Assembly (NCBI GenBank): GCA_025923075.1
Contig: JAICGN010000003.1
Span: 1-64,000 of the forward strand
DNA: 64,000 bases
Direction: 5' to 3'
Source: Chitinophagaceae bacterium
Lineage (GTDB): Bacteria; Bacteroidota; Bacteroidia; Chitinophagales; Chitinophagaceae
The translations under genes were made by a program, and so were the position numbers. The notes under the pieces were generated by a model. It was given only the letters and a program-made list of their open reading frames with translations. It made no database searches and was not told the origin of the DNA. Position 1 is the stretch's first letter. Each line of letters opens with the position of its first letter. Below are positions 17,099 through 25,272 of the stretch, one piece after another.

Positions 17099-17104
17099 CC
17101 GGCT

Positions 17105-18136
17105 ATGGAAGAATTGCTGCAACAAATAGAAAATTACAAATCAGAGATCGAGACTTACGCCGCAGCTGATGAAAAAGCAGTGGAGGAATTTCGCATCAAA
17201 TGGCTTGGCACAAAAGGATTGGTGAAACACCTGATGGGCGAAATGAAGAATGTGCCAAACGAAAGGAAGAAAGAATTCGGACAGATATTAAATGAGTTCA
17301 AGCAATTCACTGAAGCAAAATATGAAGAGCTCAAAACAGCACTGAACTCTGAACTCAGAACGAAGAGCTCCGAACTTGACCTGACTCTTCCTGGAGATGA
17401 TATACCTGTCGGCACCCGTCACCCGATCAGTTTAATGACGAATCGTATCATTTCCATTTTTCAGCGTCTCGGTTTTGCAGTTGCTGAAGGGCCCGAGATC
17501 GAGGACGATTGGCACAACTTTACCGCATTGAATCTTCCCGAGCATCACCCGGCCAGAGATATGCAGGATACGTTTTATGTACAGCAAAACCCTGACTGGC
17601 TACTTCGTACGCATACCAGTAATATCCAGATCCGTGAAATGCAGAAAGGCAAATTGCCAATCCGCATCATTTGCCCCGGTCGTGTGTATAGAAATGAAAC
17701 AGTGAGTGCAAGAAGTCATTGCTTTTTTCACCAGGTGGAAGCTTTATATATTGATGAAAATGTTTCTTTTGCCGATTTGAAACAAACGCTTTATTTTTTT
17801 GCTAAAGAAATGTATGGAACCGATGTAAAGATCTGTTTCCGTCCTTCTTATTTTCCCTTCACTGAGCCAAGTGCCGAAATGGACATCAGCTGTATGCTTT
17901 GCAAAGGTGTCGGTTGCAATGTGTGTAAGAAAACCGGATGGCTTGAAATTCTTGGCAGCGGTATGGTGCATCCGAATGTTTTATCCAACTGCGGCATCGA
18001 TCCTAACAAATACACTGGCTTTGCATTCGGGATGGGTATCGAAAGGCCCGCATTACTAAAATACGGCATCAATGATATTCGACTCTTCAGCGATAATGAT
18101 GTAAGGTTTTTGAAACAGTTTACGAGTGCAGTTTAG
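17105..18136 (+). CDS. pheS: Phenylalanine-tRNA ligase alpha subunit
   Basis: Catalytic subunit of the (alpha-beta)2 enzyme that charges tRNA-Phe. The N-terminal coiled coil (1-85) binds tRNA. The class II core has motif 2 GRVYRNETVSARSHCFFHQ and motif 3 FGMGIERPALLKYGI. Length is 343 aa. The ATG at 17105 is preferred over a TTG three codons upstream, because that TTG is part of the -7 box. The linker at about residues 79-92 is encoded by GAACTC-type repeats (17340-17378). pheT is not in the window, so the two subunits are encoded apart. Confidence 0.96.
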   Translation: MEELLQQIENYKSEIETYAAADEKAVEEFRIKWLGTKGLVKHLMGEMKNVPNERKKEFGQILNEFKQFTEAKYEELKTALNSELRTKSSELDLTLPGDDIPVGTRHPISLMTNRIISIFQRLGFAVAEGPEIEDDWHNFTALNLPEHHPARDMQDTFYVQQNPDWLLRTHTSNIQIREMQKGKLPIRIICPGRVYRNETVSARSHCFFHQVEALYIDENVSFADLKQTLYFFAKEMYGTDVKICFRPSYFPFTEPSAEMDISCMLCKGVGCNVCKKTGWLEILGSGMVHPNVLSNCGIDPNKYTGFAFGMGIERPALLKYGINDIRLFSDNDVRFLKQFTSAV

Positions 18137-18170
18137 AGTTTATTGTTCATGGTTTTTGGTTTTTGTTTAT

Positions 18171-18230
18171 CAGCTTCTGAATTACTATTAAGCTTCTCTT
18201 GCAACGCTCCGTTCATCGTTCAGTTCAACA
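18171..18230 (-). repeat. Dispersed GAACGGAGCGTTGCAA repeat
   Basis: On the minus strand this reads TGAACGGAGCGTTGCAAGAG then AAGCTTAATAGTAATTC, the same element as 43797-43840 with a few changes. An AAGCTTGTCGAAGG stretch (18263-18277) nearby resembles TTTGACAAGCTCAGG next to the 43-kb copy, so the two loci share a composite repeat. Confidence 0.55.
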
Positions 18231-18357
18231 TTGAAGAAATGCGTCGTCCCGATTTAATGGGGAAGCTTGTCGAAGGGTCGTACTCTTGTGCACCTGTAAT
18301 TCTGCTGACCTTGCCGAAGTATCTGCTACCTTTATCCTTATAATCCCTCTTAATCGC

Positions 18358-19206
18358 ATGAATCCGGGTTCTATAATTTGTATTTGTGGCGCAGGCACTA
18401 TGGGCAGCGGTATTGCGCAAACTGCTGCCTCATCTGGTTTTTCAACAATTCTATATGAATTAAATGACGCAATTCTTGAAAAAGCCAGCACATCCATTGA
18501 AAAGAATCTACAATCACTGGTTGAAAAACGTAAGATCACGGGAACCGCAAAAGAAGAAACGCTGAATAATCTTCGTTTCACCAACAACCTGCATGATTGC
18601 GTCGGTGATGTAATTATCGAAGCGATCGTTGAAAAAACGGACGCTAAAATTGCGTTGTTCAATCAGCTGGCGGAGATCAATCACAGCAAAACTGTTTTTG
18701 CCAGCAATACATCCTCACTTTCTATCACCAAAATTGCAAAAGGAGTAAAAAATCCTGAAAGGGTTATCGGCATGCATTTTTTTAATCCTGCTACAATCAT
18801 GAAACTGGTTGAAGTGGTGAAAACAGATCTTACAAATGAGCAGACAGCTAATGCGATCATAGAACTCTCCCAACTGTTAGGTAAAACACCCGTGCTCTGC
18901 AAAGATTCGCCCGGCTTTATCGTAAACCGTGTCGCAAGACCTTATTATATTGAATCATTGCGATTGGCAGAAGAAAATACAGGCGATTTCACAACGATTG
19001 ATTCACTTATGGAATCCACGGGTTTTAAAATGGGACCATTTAAGCTAATGGATCTGATTGGGAACGATATTAACTACGCGGTCAGCTGCTCCATTTATGA
19101 GCAACTTGACAAACCAGAGCGATTAAAACCCTCTTCTATTCAAAAAGAAAAAGTAGAGACTGGTCAACTGGGAAAGAAAACTAATAAAGGCTATTATAGT
19201 TATTAA
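18358..19206 (+). CDS. 3-hydroxyacyl-CoA (3-hydroxybutyryl-CoA) dehydrogenase
   Basis: A 282-aa enzyme oxidising (S)-3-hydroxyacyl-CoA with NAD. The Rossmann motif GAGTMGSGIAQTAA begins at residue 9; HFFNPATIMKLVEVV holds the catalytic His and Asn region; KDSPGFIVNRV starts the C-terminal dimerisation domain. The start at ATG 18358 gives the standard N-terminus; an upstream in-frame start would add a non-conserved tail. Beta-oxidation partners are not adjacent. It precedes an SDR-type reductase by 52 bp. Confidence 0.92.
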   Translation: MNPGSIICICGAGTMGSGIAQTAASSGFSTILYELNDAILEKASTSIEKNLQSLVEKRKITGTAKEETLNNLRFTNNLHDCVGDVIIEAIVEKTDAKIALFNQLAEINHSKTVFASNTSSLSITKIAKGVKNPERVIGMHFFNPATIMKLVEVVKTDLTNEQTANAIIELSQLLGKTPVLCKDSPGFIVNRVARPYYIESLRLAEENTGDFTTIDSLMESTGFKMGPFKLMDLIGNDINYAVSCSIYEQLDKPERLKPSSIQKEKVETGQLGKKTNKGYYSY

Positions 19207-19232
19207 TGCCTAATCATTTCACTCACTTCACA

Positions 19233-19240
19233 TAAGTTTG
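19233..19240 (+). promoter_or_regulatory. -7 promoter box before SDR epimerase gene
   Basis: TAAGTTTG matches TAnnTTTG exactly, 18 bases before the ATG at 19259. A clear -33 box is not seen. Confidence 0.35.
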
Positions 19241-19258
19241 CAGGTAACTACAATTTAA

Positions 19259-20296
19259 ATGAATCGTCAAAACTCCCCTTTAGGGGTTGGGGGTAAAGTA
19301 CTTGTAACAGGCGGCACTGGTTTTATTGGCGCTTACATCATCAAAGCACTTGTTGAAAAAGGGTATCCTGTTCGTGCTATCCGCCGTAGTAGTAAGCTTC
19401 CATTTTTTATTTCCCCCGAGATTTTAAATAAGGTTGAATGGGTTATCAGTGATGTGCTGGATGTTATCTCCCTTAATGAAGCGATGGATGGTATTGATGC
19501 CGTTATTCATTCAGCAGCATTGGTTTCATTCGTAAAAAGTGAAAGAAGACAGATGTACAATACAAATGTGGATGGTACCGCAAACATTGTGAACCTTGCA
19601 CTTGAAAACGGAATAAAGAAGCTGGTGCATATCAGTTCTATTTCTGCATTGGGGCGAACCTTTGCCGGCGAACATGTTACTGAAGAAAAGAAATGGACCA
19701 CCAGCAAATTGAATTCACATTATGGCATTAGTAAGTATAAAGCTGAAATGGAAGTATGGCGTGGAATGGCTGAAGGATTGGATGCAGTGATCATAAATCC
19801 GAGCACCGTACTTGGGTTTGGAAACTGGCATGACAGCAGTTGCGCAATTTTTAAAAACATGTACAAAGGATTTCCATGGTACACAACCGGCGTCAATGGC
19901 TTTGTTGATGTCGAAGATGTAGCTAAGCTCGCGGTGCTGTTAATGGAAAGCGATATCACTGAAGAGCGCTTTATAATCAACCATGAAAACTGGGAGTTCA
20001 AAAAATTATTTGATCTCCTGGCCGATGGCTTTGGACAAAAGCATCCCTCATGGCATGCTACTCCTTTTTTAAGCAGCATTGCCTGGCGGATTGAAAAACT
20101 GAAATCCGTTTTAAAAGGCGCAAAGCCGCTCCTTACGAAAGAAACGACATTGATCGCTTTAAGTAAAACCTATTGGGAAAACGATAAAATACTCAGGGCC
20201 ATACCGGGTTTTTCCTTTACTTCTTTAGAACACTGTATCATAAAAGCCTGCAAAAACTACGTTGATGCCGTAAACAATATGCAACTAAAACCATAA
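19259..20296 (+). CDS. NAD-dependent epimerase/dehydratase (extended SDR)
   Basis: A 345-aa extended short-chain dehydrogenase. The cofactor motif TGGTGFIGAYI is at residues 19-29, the YxxxK catalytic pair in HYGISKYK is near 158-165, and the upstream Ser is in HISSISALG. This resembles dihydroflavonol-4-reductase/3-beta-HSD-type proteins acting on aldehydes or ketones. The first 13 residues (to GVGGK) are encoded by a CCCCTTTAGGGG repeat element, and the conserved part starts at KVLVTGG. Substrate unknown. Confidence 0.88.
   Translation: MNRQNSPLGVGGKVLVTGGTGFIGAYIIKALVEKGYPVRAIRRSSKLPFFISPEILNKVEWVISDVLDVISLNEAMDGIDAVIHSAALVSFVKSERRQMYNTNVDGTANIVNLALENGIKKLVHISSISALGRTFAGEHVTEEKKWTTSKLNSHYGISKYKAEMEVWRGMAEGLDAVIINPSTVLGFGNWHDSSCAIFKNMYKGFPWYTTGVNGFVDVEDVAKLAVLLMESDITEERFIINHENWEFKKLFDLLADGFGQKHPSWHATPFLSSIAWRIEKLKSVLKGAKPLLTKETTLIALSKTYWENDKILRAIPGFSFTSLEHCIIKACKNYVDAVNNMQLKP
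19266..19297 (+). repeat. CCCCTTTAGGGG element as N-terminal extension (copy 1)
   Basis: CTCCCCTTTAGGGGTTGGGG lies in the first codons of the epimerase gene and reads NSPLGVGGK in frame. Related copies are at 26798-26831, 26917-26947, 41192-41220 and about 46655-46675. Confidence 0.75.
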
Positions 20297-20328
20297 GTGC
20301 ATTATCTTTATCGGGCAATAGTTATTCT

Positions 20329-21408
20329 ATGAAAAATTTATTCCTGCTCACCCTTTGGATTTTTTCTTTTGGTTCTGCGTTCAGCCAGTCAAATTTTACA
20401 GTTTCCGGTAAAGTAATTGATTCCGCGTCAAGAGACCCCCTGGCGTTTGCCTCTGTTTTTTGTCAAAACACGACACAGGGTACCGCAACCAATAAGGAAG
20501 GTTCATTTTCCCTCAGCCTGAAAGAAGGTGGTTATGATTTGGTGATCACTTACACCGGTTATAAATCACAACTGATACGCATTAGTCCTGAAATGAAAAC
20601 AACGGAGCTGGAAATTGTCATGACAAAGGAAGAAAAAAGCATTGAAGAAGTGGTGATCCGCAGCAGCAATGAAGTAAAAGATGGTTGGAAAAAATATGGC
20701 AAGTTCTTTATTGAAAATTTTATCGGCAGCACTCCCTTTTCGTCTCAGTGTGTCTTAACAAATCCCGAGGTGTTGAAGTTTTATTATTTCAGAAAGTCTG
20801 AAAAGCTGAAAGTAATGGCTGATTCGCCATTGGTCATTTCCAACAATGCACTTGGATATGACCTTAGGTATAATCTTGATTCCTTTCTTTTTATGTACAA
20901 AACGGACCTGTGCAGTTACAGGGGTTTAGGTTTTTATGAAGAAAAGACCGGTACTGCAGATAGTGTCAAAATCTGGAAAAAGAACAGGCAAAAGGCATAT
21001 TTGGGAAGCCGCCTCCATTTCATGCATAGTTATTATGACAGCTCTTTAACTGAAGCCGGTTTTATAATTGCCACGCTTGACAAAGAAGATGATAAAAAAT
21101 TTAATAAGATAACGGAGCCTTATGATACCACGTGGTACGCTCCTGCAGATTCGGTAAGTGAAATTGACATTTATTTTCCATCGAGAATAAGTATCACCTA
21201 TACGAAACGAACTCCTGAAAATGAGTATTTAAAAAAGTATAAGCTGCCTATGAATGTTGGTGTGCAAGTTTCTTATATCGATCTTCTTGATGTTATAACT
21301 ATTAAGCAAAACGGCTACTATTACGATCAGAAAGACTGGATAAATTTTGGTTACTGGAGTTGGAAAAATATTGCGGACCAGGTGCCAAATGATTACACAC
21401 CAGATTAA
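20329..21408 (+). CDS. Secreted carboxypeptidase-regulatory-like domain protein
   Basis: A 359-aa protein with a signal peptide (cleaved near AFSQ). Residues ~24-105 form a CarboxypepD_reg-like beta-sandwich (VSGKVIDSASRDPLAFASV), the domain found at the N-terminus of TonB-dependent receptors, here without a barrel. The remaining ~250 residues resemble a domain found in Bacteroidota proteins of unknown function. It is probably periplasmic or outer-membrane associated. It converges on lpxD with 7 bp between the stop codons. No enzymatic motif is visible. Confidence 0.8.
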   Translation: MKNLFLLTLWIFSFGSAFSQSNFTVSGKVIDSASRDPLAFASVFCQNTTQGTATNKEGSFSLSLKEGGYDLVITYTGYKSQLIRISPEMKTTELEIVMTKEEKSIEEVVIRSSNEVKDGWKKYGKFFIENFIGSTPFSSQCVLTNPEVLKFYYFRKSEKLKVMADSPLVISNNALGYDLRYNLDSFLFMYKTDLCSYRGLGFYEEKTGTADSVKIWKKNRQKAYLGSRLHFMHSYYDSSLTEAGFIIATLDKEDDKKFNKITEPYDTTWYAPADSVSEIDIYFPSRISITYTKRTPENEYLKKYKLPMNVGVQVSYIDLLDVITIKQNGYYYDQKDWINFGYWSWKNIADQVPNDYTPD

Positions 21409-21415
21409 ATATTTT

Positions 21416-22372
21416 TTAGCCTTCAGCCTTTTTCCCCATTACTTTTTCCCAGAGCTGGGGAATTCGTTTGATCCAAACAAACTCTTTCATTTTTTCCCTT
21501 GCATCTACAGCAGGTGAACCAAAATAGGTTTTACCACCTTCAAGCGATGCCGGTGCACCACTTTGTGCGTAAAGAACGGCTCCTTTCCCAATGGTAAGCG
21601 TTTTACTAACTCCCACCTGCCCCCAAAGAATTACGTTGTCTTCAATTTTTGTTGAGCCTGCGATGCCTACCTGCCCCGCAAATAAACAATTTTTACCAAT
21701 TTCTGTATCATGCCCGATGTGTACGAGGTTATCGATCTTTGTTCCTGCACCAATTACAGTATCTCCGCTGACACCGCGGTCAATAGTGCAGTTAGCGCCA
21801 ATTTCAACATGGTCTTCGATCACTACGCGTCCACAGCTATTCATTTTCTTATAATGGATGTCCCGGTTCGTTTTTTTATTGTAATAAAATGCGTCGCTGC
21901 CAATTACAGTACCCGCCTGTATAATAACATTGTTTCCTATTACACAATGGTCAAGAATGGTAACATTGGGGTGGATGATGCAATCATTACCTATCACGAC
22001 ATGATTACCGATAAAACCATTCGGCATGATCACGCTATCCCTGCCGATCGAAGAAGAATCACTCCTGCTTTTCGAAGATGGACTAAAAGGCCTGAAATGA
22101 TTTACTAATTTCAGATATGCTTCAAATGGATCATCCACGATCAGCAAAGTTTTTTCATCCGGACAATCTGCATCTTTATTAATAATGATTACGGTAGCAG
22201 CAGAATTAATACAGGTGTCATAATATTTGGGATGATCGACAAAAGCAATATCCCCCTGTTCCACTTTATGAATTTCATTAATGCCTGTTGCCCGTCCATT
22301 GGCATTACCTTCTATTTCTGCCCCGATGAACTCTGCAATCCATTGTACCGGTACTGGTTTATCCAATCGCAT
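21416..22372 (-). CDS. lpxD: UDP-3-O-acylglucosamine N-acyltransferase
   Basis: LpxD adds the N-linked acyl chain in lipid A synthesis. The 318-aa protein has an N-terminal uridine-binding domain (~1-100) and a left-handed beta-helix of hexapeptide repeats (~105-280), including DNLVHIGHDTEIGKNC with the catalytic His region. It ends with a helical tail. It is slightly shorter than the E. coli enzyme (341). The rest of the lipid A pathway is not nearby, so this may be one of two LpxD paralogues, which are common in this phylum. Confidence 0.9.
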   Translation of the reverse strand: MRLDKPVPVQWIAEFIGAEIEGNANGRATGINEIHKVEQGDIAFVDHPKYYDTCINSAATVIIINKDADCPDEKTLLIVDDPFEAYLKLVNHFRPFSPSSKSRSDSSSIGRDSVIMPNGFIGNHVVIGNDCIIHPNVTILDHCVIGNNVIIQAGTVIGSDAFYYNKKTNRDIHYKKMNSCGRVVIEDHVEIGANCTIDRGVSGDTVIGAGTKIDNLVHIGHDTEIGKNCLFAGQVGIAGSTKIEDNVILWGQVGVSKTLTIGKGAVLYAQSGAPASLEGGKTYFGSPAVDAREKMKEFVWIKRIPQLWEKVMGKKAEG

Positions 22373-22388
22373 AGTAAAAGTATTTCTT

Positions 22389-22396
22389 CAAAGGTA
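22389..22396 (-). promoter_or_regulatory. -7 promoter box of lpxD
   Basis: On the minus strand TACCTTTG is a perfect TAnnTTTG match, 16 bases before the ATG. A second near-match (TACTTTTA) lies directly before the ATG. Confidence 0.4.
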
Positions 22397-22509
22397 TAGG
22401 CTTTACGATGCATTTTTATACGAAGAAATCAAATGCATTAGGTGATCTCCTGTCAAGCGCTGCAAGCGATTGTAACTACACTTTTATTAAGAATCTTTAA
22501 AGGGTCATT

Positions 22510-22530
22510 AATGAATGATCAACATTCATT
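22510..22530. promoter_or_regulatory. Perfect 8-bp inverted repeat, possible operator
   Basis: AATGAATG and CATTCATT are separated by five bases in the lpxD-yicC gap. It could be an operator for a dimeric regulator or an RNA hairpin. No T-run follows, so it is not a terminator. Confidence 0.3.
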
Positions 22531-22642
22531 TGATTTGAATCCATTGATTATCGATTCTATTATCCACAAGTAAAATTGAAATGTTAATAAAATTTCTTTA
22601 AAAAATTTTTTAGTTAGAAAAAAATGTTACTAATATTGTGAA

Positions 22643-22714
22643 GGGAAATTTATTTCCCGGTACTTACTAACCCATCCACATAGTTCTCCCCCGAATCTTC
22701 GGGGGAGATTTTTT
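22643..22714 (+). ncRNA. Candidate small RNA R2 upstream of yicC
   Basis: A TTTT-N19-TAATATTG promoter-like pair (TAATATTG at 22631-22638) precedes a 5' hairpin GGGAAAT-TT-ATTTCCC (22643-22658). A single-stranded segment TACTTACTAACCCAT (22661-22675) and a strong terminator follow. No plus-strand gene is upstream. The single-stranded segment is the exact complement of 669-683 in R1. It could instead be a yicC leader attenuator, 130 nt before the yicC start. Confidence 0.55.
22686..22714 (+). terminator. Intrinsic terminator of R2
   Basis: CTCCCCCG pairs with CGGGGGAG around a small AATCTT loop, followed by A and six T (22709-22714). It is a strong plus-strand terminator; the minus strand lacks a T-run. 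Confidence 0.85.
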
Positions 22715-22845
22715 ATTATAGATCACTCGTTTTACAAAAGTCACATCGCTATTTTCATTGGAGAATTACTATCACATGCCGACTTTTATTAACTAATCAA
22801 CCGTCAATTTTTTCCAATACCTTTACTTCATCCAAAAAAAATTAC

Positions 22846-23721
22846 ATGCTGAAATCGATGACTGGCTTTGGAAGAGCTGAAAAATCTGTTGGTGGTAAAA
22901 CTTTCCTCGTTGACATAAAATCTCTTAATGGTAAACAATTCGAGCTCCAATTAAAGCTTCCTGCTTTTCTGAAACCCTTTGAATTTGATATCCGTCGTAT
23001 CCTTTCCACTAAACTTGGCCGTGGCAGTGTAGACTGCACCATCAGCTTGAAAGAAACAGGTAACGCAAAACCTGTTACGATTAATATTGAGTTGGCAAAG
23101 GCCTATTTCAAACCCCTGGCGGACCTTTCAAAGGAATTGAACCTTGATCCGTCACATATTTTAAGTACCCTCGTAAAATTACCTGAAGTAATCACACCCA
23201 CCAGTGAGACCTTAACAGATGATGAATGGAAAGCATTTGAAAAAGTGATAATGGCTGCCATAGACGATCTCAATATTCATCGTGATGATGAAGGTAAATC
23301 GCTGGAAAAGGACCTCCTCCACCGGATCGATAATGTTCTCGTTCAATTAGCAGAAGTACAAAAGCTGGAACCACAGCGCAAACAGGTTATTCGTGACGAC
23401 ATAACCAAATTAATGGAAGAATTTGCAGGGAAAGAAAACTATGATAAAAACAGACTTGAGCAGGAACTGATCTATTATATTGAAAAAATTGACATTAGCG
23501 AAGAAATGGTGCGACTAAGGAATCATTGTGATTATTTTAAAGTGGTCCTTGCTGAAGCGGAAGAATCAAAAGGAAAGAAGCTTTCTTTTATTTTACAGGA
23601 AATCGGCAGGGAAATAAATACTACTGGCGCCAAAGCCTATGACTCAACCATACAAAAATGCGTGGTAATGATGAAAGACGAACTGGAAAAAGCAAAAGAG
23701 CAAATATTGAATGTGCTGTAA
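22846..23721 (+). CDS. yicC: YicC family endoribonuclease-like protein
   Basis: A 291-aa YicC protein starting with the family hallmark MLKSMTGFGRAE and ending with a helical domain with EIGREINTTGAKAYDSTIQ. YicC homologues have been linked to RNA turnover and stationary-phase survival. In many bacteria yicC is next to gmk; here gmk is about 40 kb away (62601). It is followed 42 bp later by gldH. Confidence 0.93.
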   Translation: MLKSMTGFGRAEKSVGGKTFLVDIKSLNGKQFELQLKLPAFLKPFEFDIRRILSTKLGRGSVDCTISLKETGNAKPVTINIELAKAYFKPLADLSKELNLDPSHILSTLVKLPEVITPTSETLTDDEWKAFEKVIMAAIDDLNIHRDDEGKSLEKDLLHRIDNVLVQLAEVQKLEPQRKQVIRDDITKLMEEFAGKENYDKNRLEQELIYYIEKIDISEEMVRLRNHCDYFKVVLAEAEESKGKKLSFILQEIGREINTTGAKAYDSTIQKCVVMMKDELEKAKEQILNVL

Positions 23722-23762
23722 TTCTACTTTTGCATAAAGAAAGATTTTTCAAACATTATTCA

Positions 23763-24269
23763 ATGTTCAATTTTAAAAAAGAGCATAATCATAAGATTTA
23801 TCGATCGTTTAGTGCCTTTTGTTTTTTGCCAACCGCCTTTTGCCTTTTGCTTATTTCCTGTACTACTTCTGATCTATACGAAAAGCATGTCTCTCTTCCA
23901 AACCACGAGTGGAAAAATGAGTACAAACCTGCGTTCGATTTTACCATACAAGATACCACATCGCTTTACAAAGTTTTCTTTGTTATAAGACACACTGAAA
24001 AATACAGGTATAAGAATATCTGGATCAACCTTTACTCCCAGCCCGCTGGTGATACATTACACAAAGCTCAATATGAATTGCAACTGGCTACAAACGAAAA
24101 AGGATGGCTGGCTACTGGTATGGGAGATATTTACGAACATAGAAAAGAACTTACCCGACCAGTAAGACTTAGATCAGGAACATACAAATTAATACTTGAA
24201 AATATCATGCGGGAAGATCCACTTCAGCATGTATTAAACGTTGGAATCAGGATTGAAAAAATCAAATAA
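23763..24269 (+). CDS. gldH: Gliding motility lipoprotein GldH
   Basis: A 168-aa lipoprotein with lipobox LLISC near residue 27 and the GldH core: FDFTIQDTTSLYKVFFVIRH, a Tyr/Trp-rich beta-sandwich, and a C-terminal EDPLQHVLNVGIRIEK. In Flavobacterium johnsoniae GldH is needed for gliding and for the GldJ-dependent motility machinery. The ATG at 23763 is chosen because it gives a standard signal peptide; an upstream in-frame ATG overlaps yicC. The signal-peptide DNA (23815-23855) has TTTTGCC-type repeats. The downstream histidine kinase begins 9 bp later. Confidence 0.85.
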   Translation: MFNFKKEHNHKIYRSFSAFCFLPTAFCLLLISCTTSDLYEKHVSLPNHEWKNEYKPAFDFTIQDTTSLYKVFFVIRHTEKYRYKNIWINLYSQPAGDTLHKAQYELQLATNEKGWLATGMGDIYEHRKELTRPVRLRSGTYKLILENIMREDPLQHVLNVGIRIEKIK

Positions 24270-24278
24270 CGTTTCGGT

Positions 24279-25268
24279 ATGGCAAGATCTGCCAGTAGAA
24301 AATTCAGAATCGTTACTATAATTTACTGGTTGTTACTTTTATATATAGTTGCAGCACTGGTATGGTGGTTTATTACCCTCGAAAAGCAAAACCGGCATTT
24401 AACAGATCTCCGCGTCAGCGAACTCAACTCTAAGAAATATACACTTGAACCAGGAAATTTCGCCGAACAGTATTTGAAAATTAAAAGTGACTCAGCACGG
24501 AACACAAATAAATATATTGCTGAAGGAGTAACATTTCTGATATTAATATTCATTGGAGCTTTTTTTGTTTTTCGGTCTGTGCGCAGGCAGTTCTTGATGC
24601 AATACCAGCAGCAAAATTTTATGATGGCCATTACGCATGAATTAAAAACTCCTATTTCCGTTGCTACATTAAATCTTGAAACACTTCAGAAATATCAGCT
24701 TGATGCGGAAAAACAAAAAAAACTGATTAGAATGACGTTGCAGGAAACATCCCGGCTGGACACCTTGATCAATAATATTCTTGTTTCATCGCAATTGGAA
24801 GGTGGTGGTTATGTTTTTTCAAAGGAAGAGCTTGACTTCTCCTCTTTATTTAAAGATTGCATTCGGGACGCAAGGAGCCGTTACCCGGATAGAATTTTTC
24901 TGGAAGAAATAGCACCGGAGATAGAAATAGCAGGCGATCCGCTTTTACTGCAGCTAATGATCAGCAATCTTATTGAGAATGCGATCAAATATTCATCCAA
25001 AGAAAAGACGATTACCTGCCAACTCAGTAAATCTGGTGATAATGTAATACTAAATATAATAGATGAAGGCATTGGCATTTCGGACAGTGAAAAGACCAGA
25101 ATATTTCAAAAGTTTTATCGTACAGGCAATGAAGCCACGCGCAAAACGCAGGGCACGGGATTAGGTCTTTATCTTTGCAGCAAGATTGCCGAAGATCATA
25201 ATGCCGACATTTCGGTGACAAACAATGTACCTTCCGGTAGTAATTTCGCAATCCATTTTCATAAATAG
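24279..25268 (+). CDS. Sensor histidine kinase
   Basis: A 329-aa membrane kinase with two transmembrane helices (about 13-32 and 84-103) around a ~50-residue periplasmic loop. The cytoplasmic part has H-box THELKTP, N-box LIENAIKYS, G1 DEGIGI and G2 GTGLGLYL. No HAMP domain is obvious. It directly precedes its probable partner, with 4 bp before the response regulator start. The signal is unknown; proximity to gldH suggests but does not show an envelope role. Confidence 0.93.
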   Translation: MARSASRKFRIVTIIYWLLLLYIVAALVWWFITLEKQNRHLTDLRVSELNSKKYTLEPGNFAEQYLKIKSDSARNTNKYIAEGVTFLILIFIGAFFVFRSVRRQFLMQYQQQNFMMAITHELKTPISVATLNLETLQKYQLDAEKQKKLIRMTLQETSRLDTLINNILVSSQLEGGGYVFSKEELDFSSLFKDCIRDARSRYPDRIFLEEIAPEIEIAGDPLLLQLMISNLIENAIKYSSKEKTITCQLSKSGDNVILNIIDEGIGISDSEKTRIFQKFYRTGNEATRKTQGTGLGLYLCSKIAEDHNADISVTNNVPSGSNFAIHFHK

Positions 25269-25272
25269 TAGT

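Larger units (their letters stand above)
22373..22845. other. Intergenic gap with small-RNA candidate and palindromes
   Basis: This is the gap between divergent lpxD and yicC. It contains an lpxD -7 box (22389-22396), a palindrome AATGAATG-ATCAA-CATTCATT (22510-22530), a single DnaA-box 9-mer (TTATCCACA, 22560-22568), and the R2 RNA candidate with terminator (22643-22714). Bases 22720-22845 show nothing further. Confidence 0.55.
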
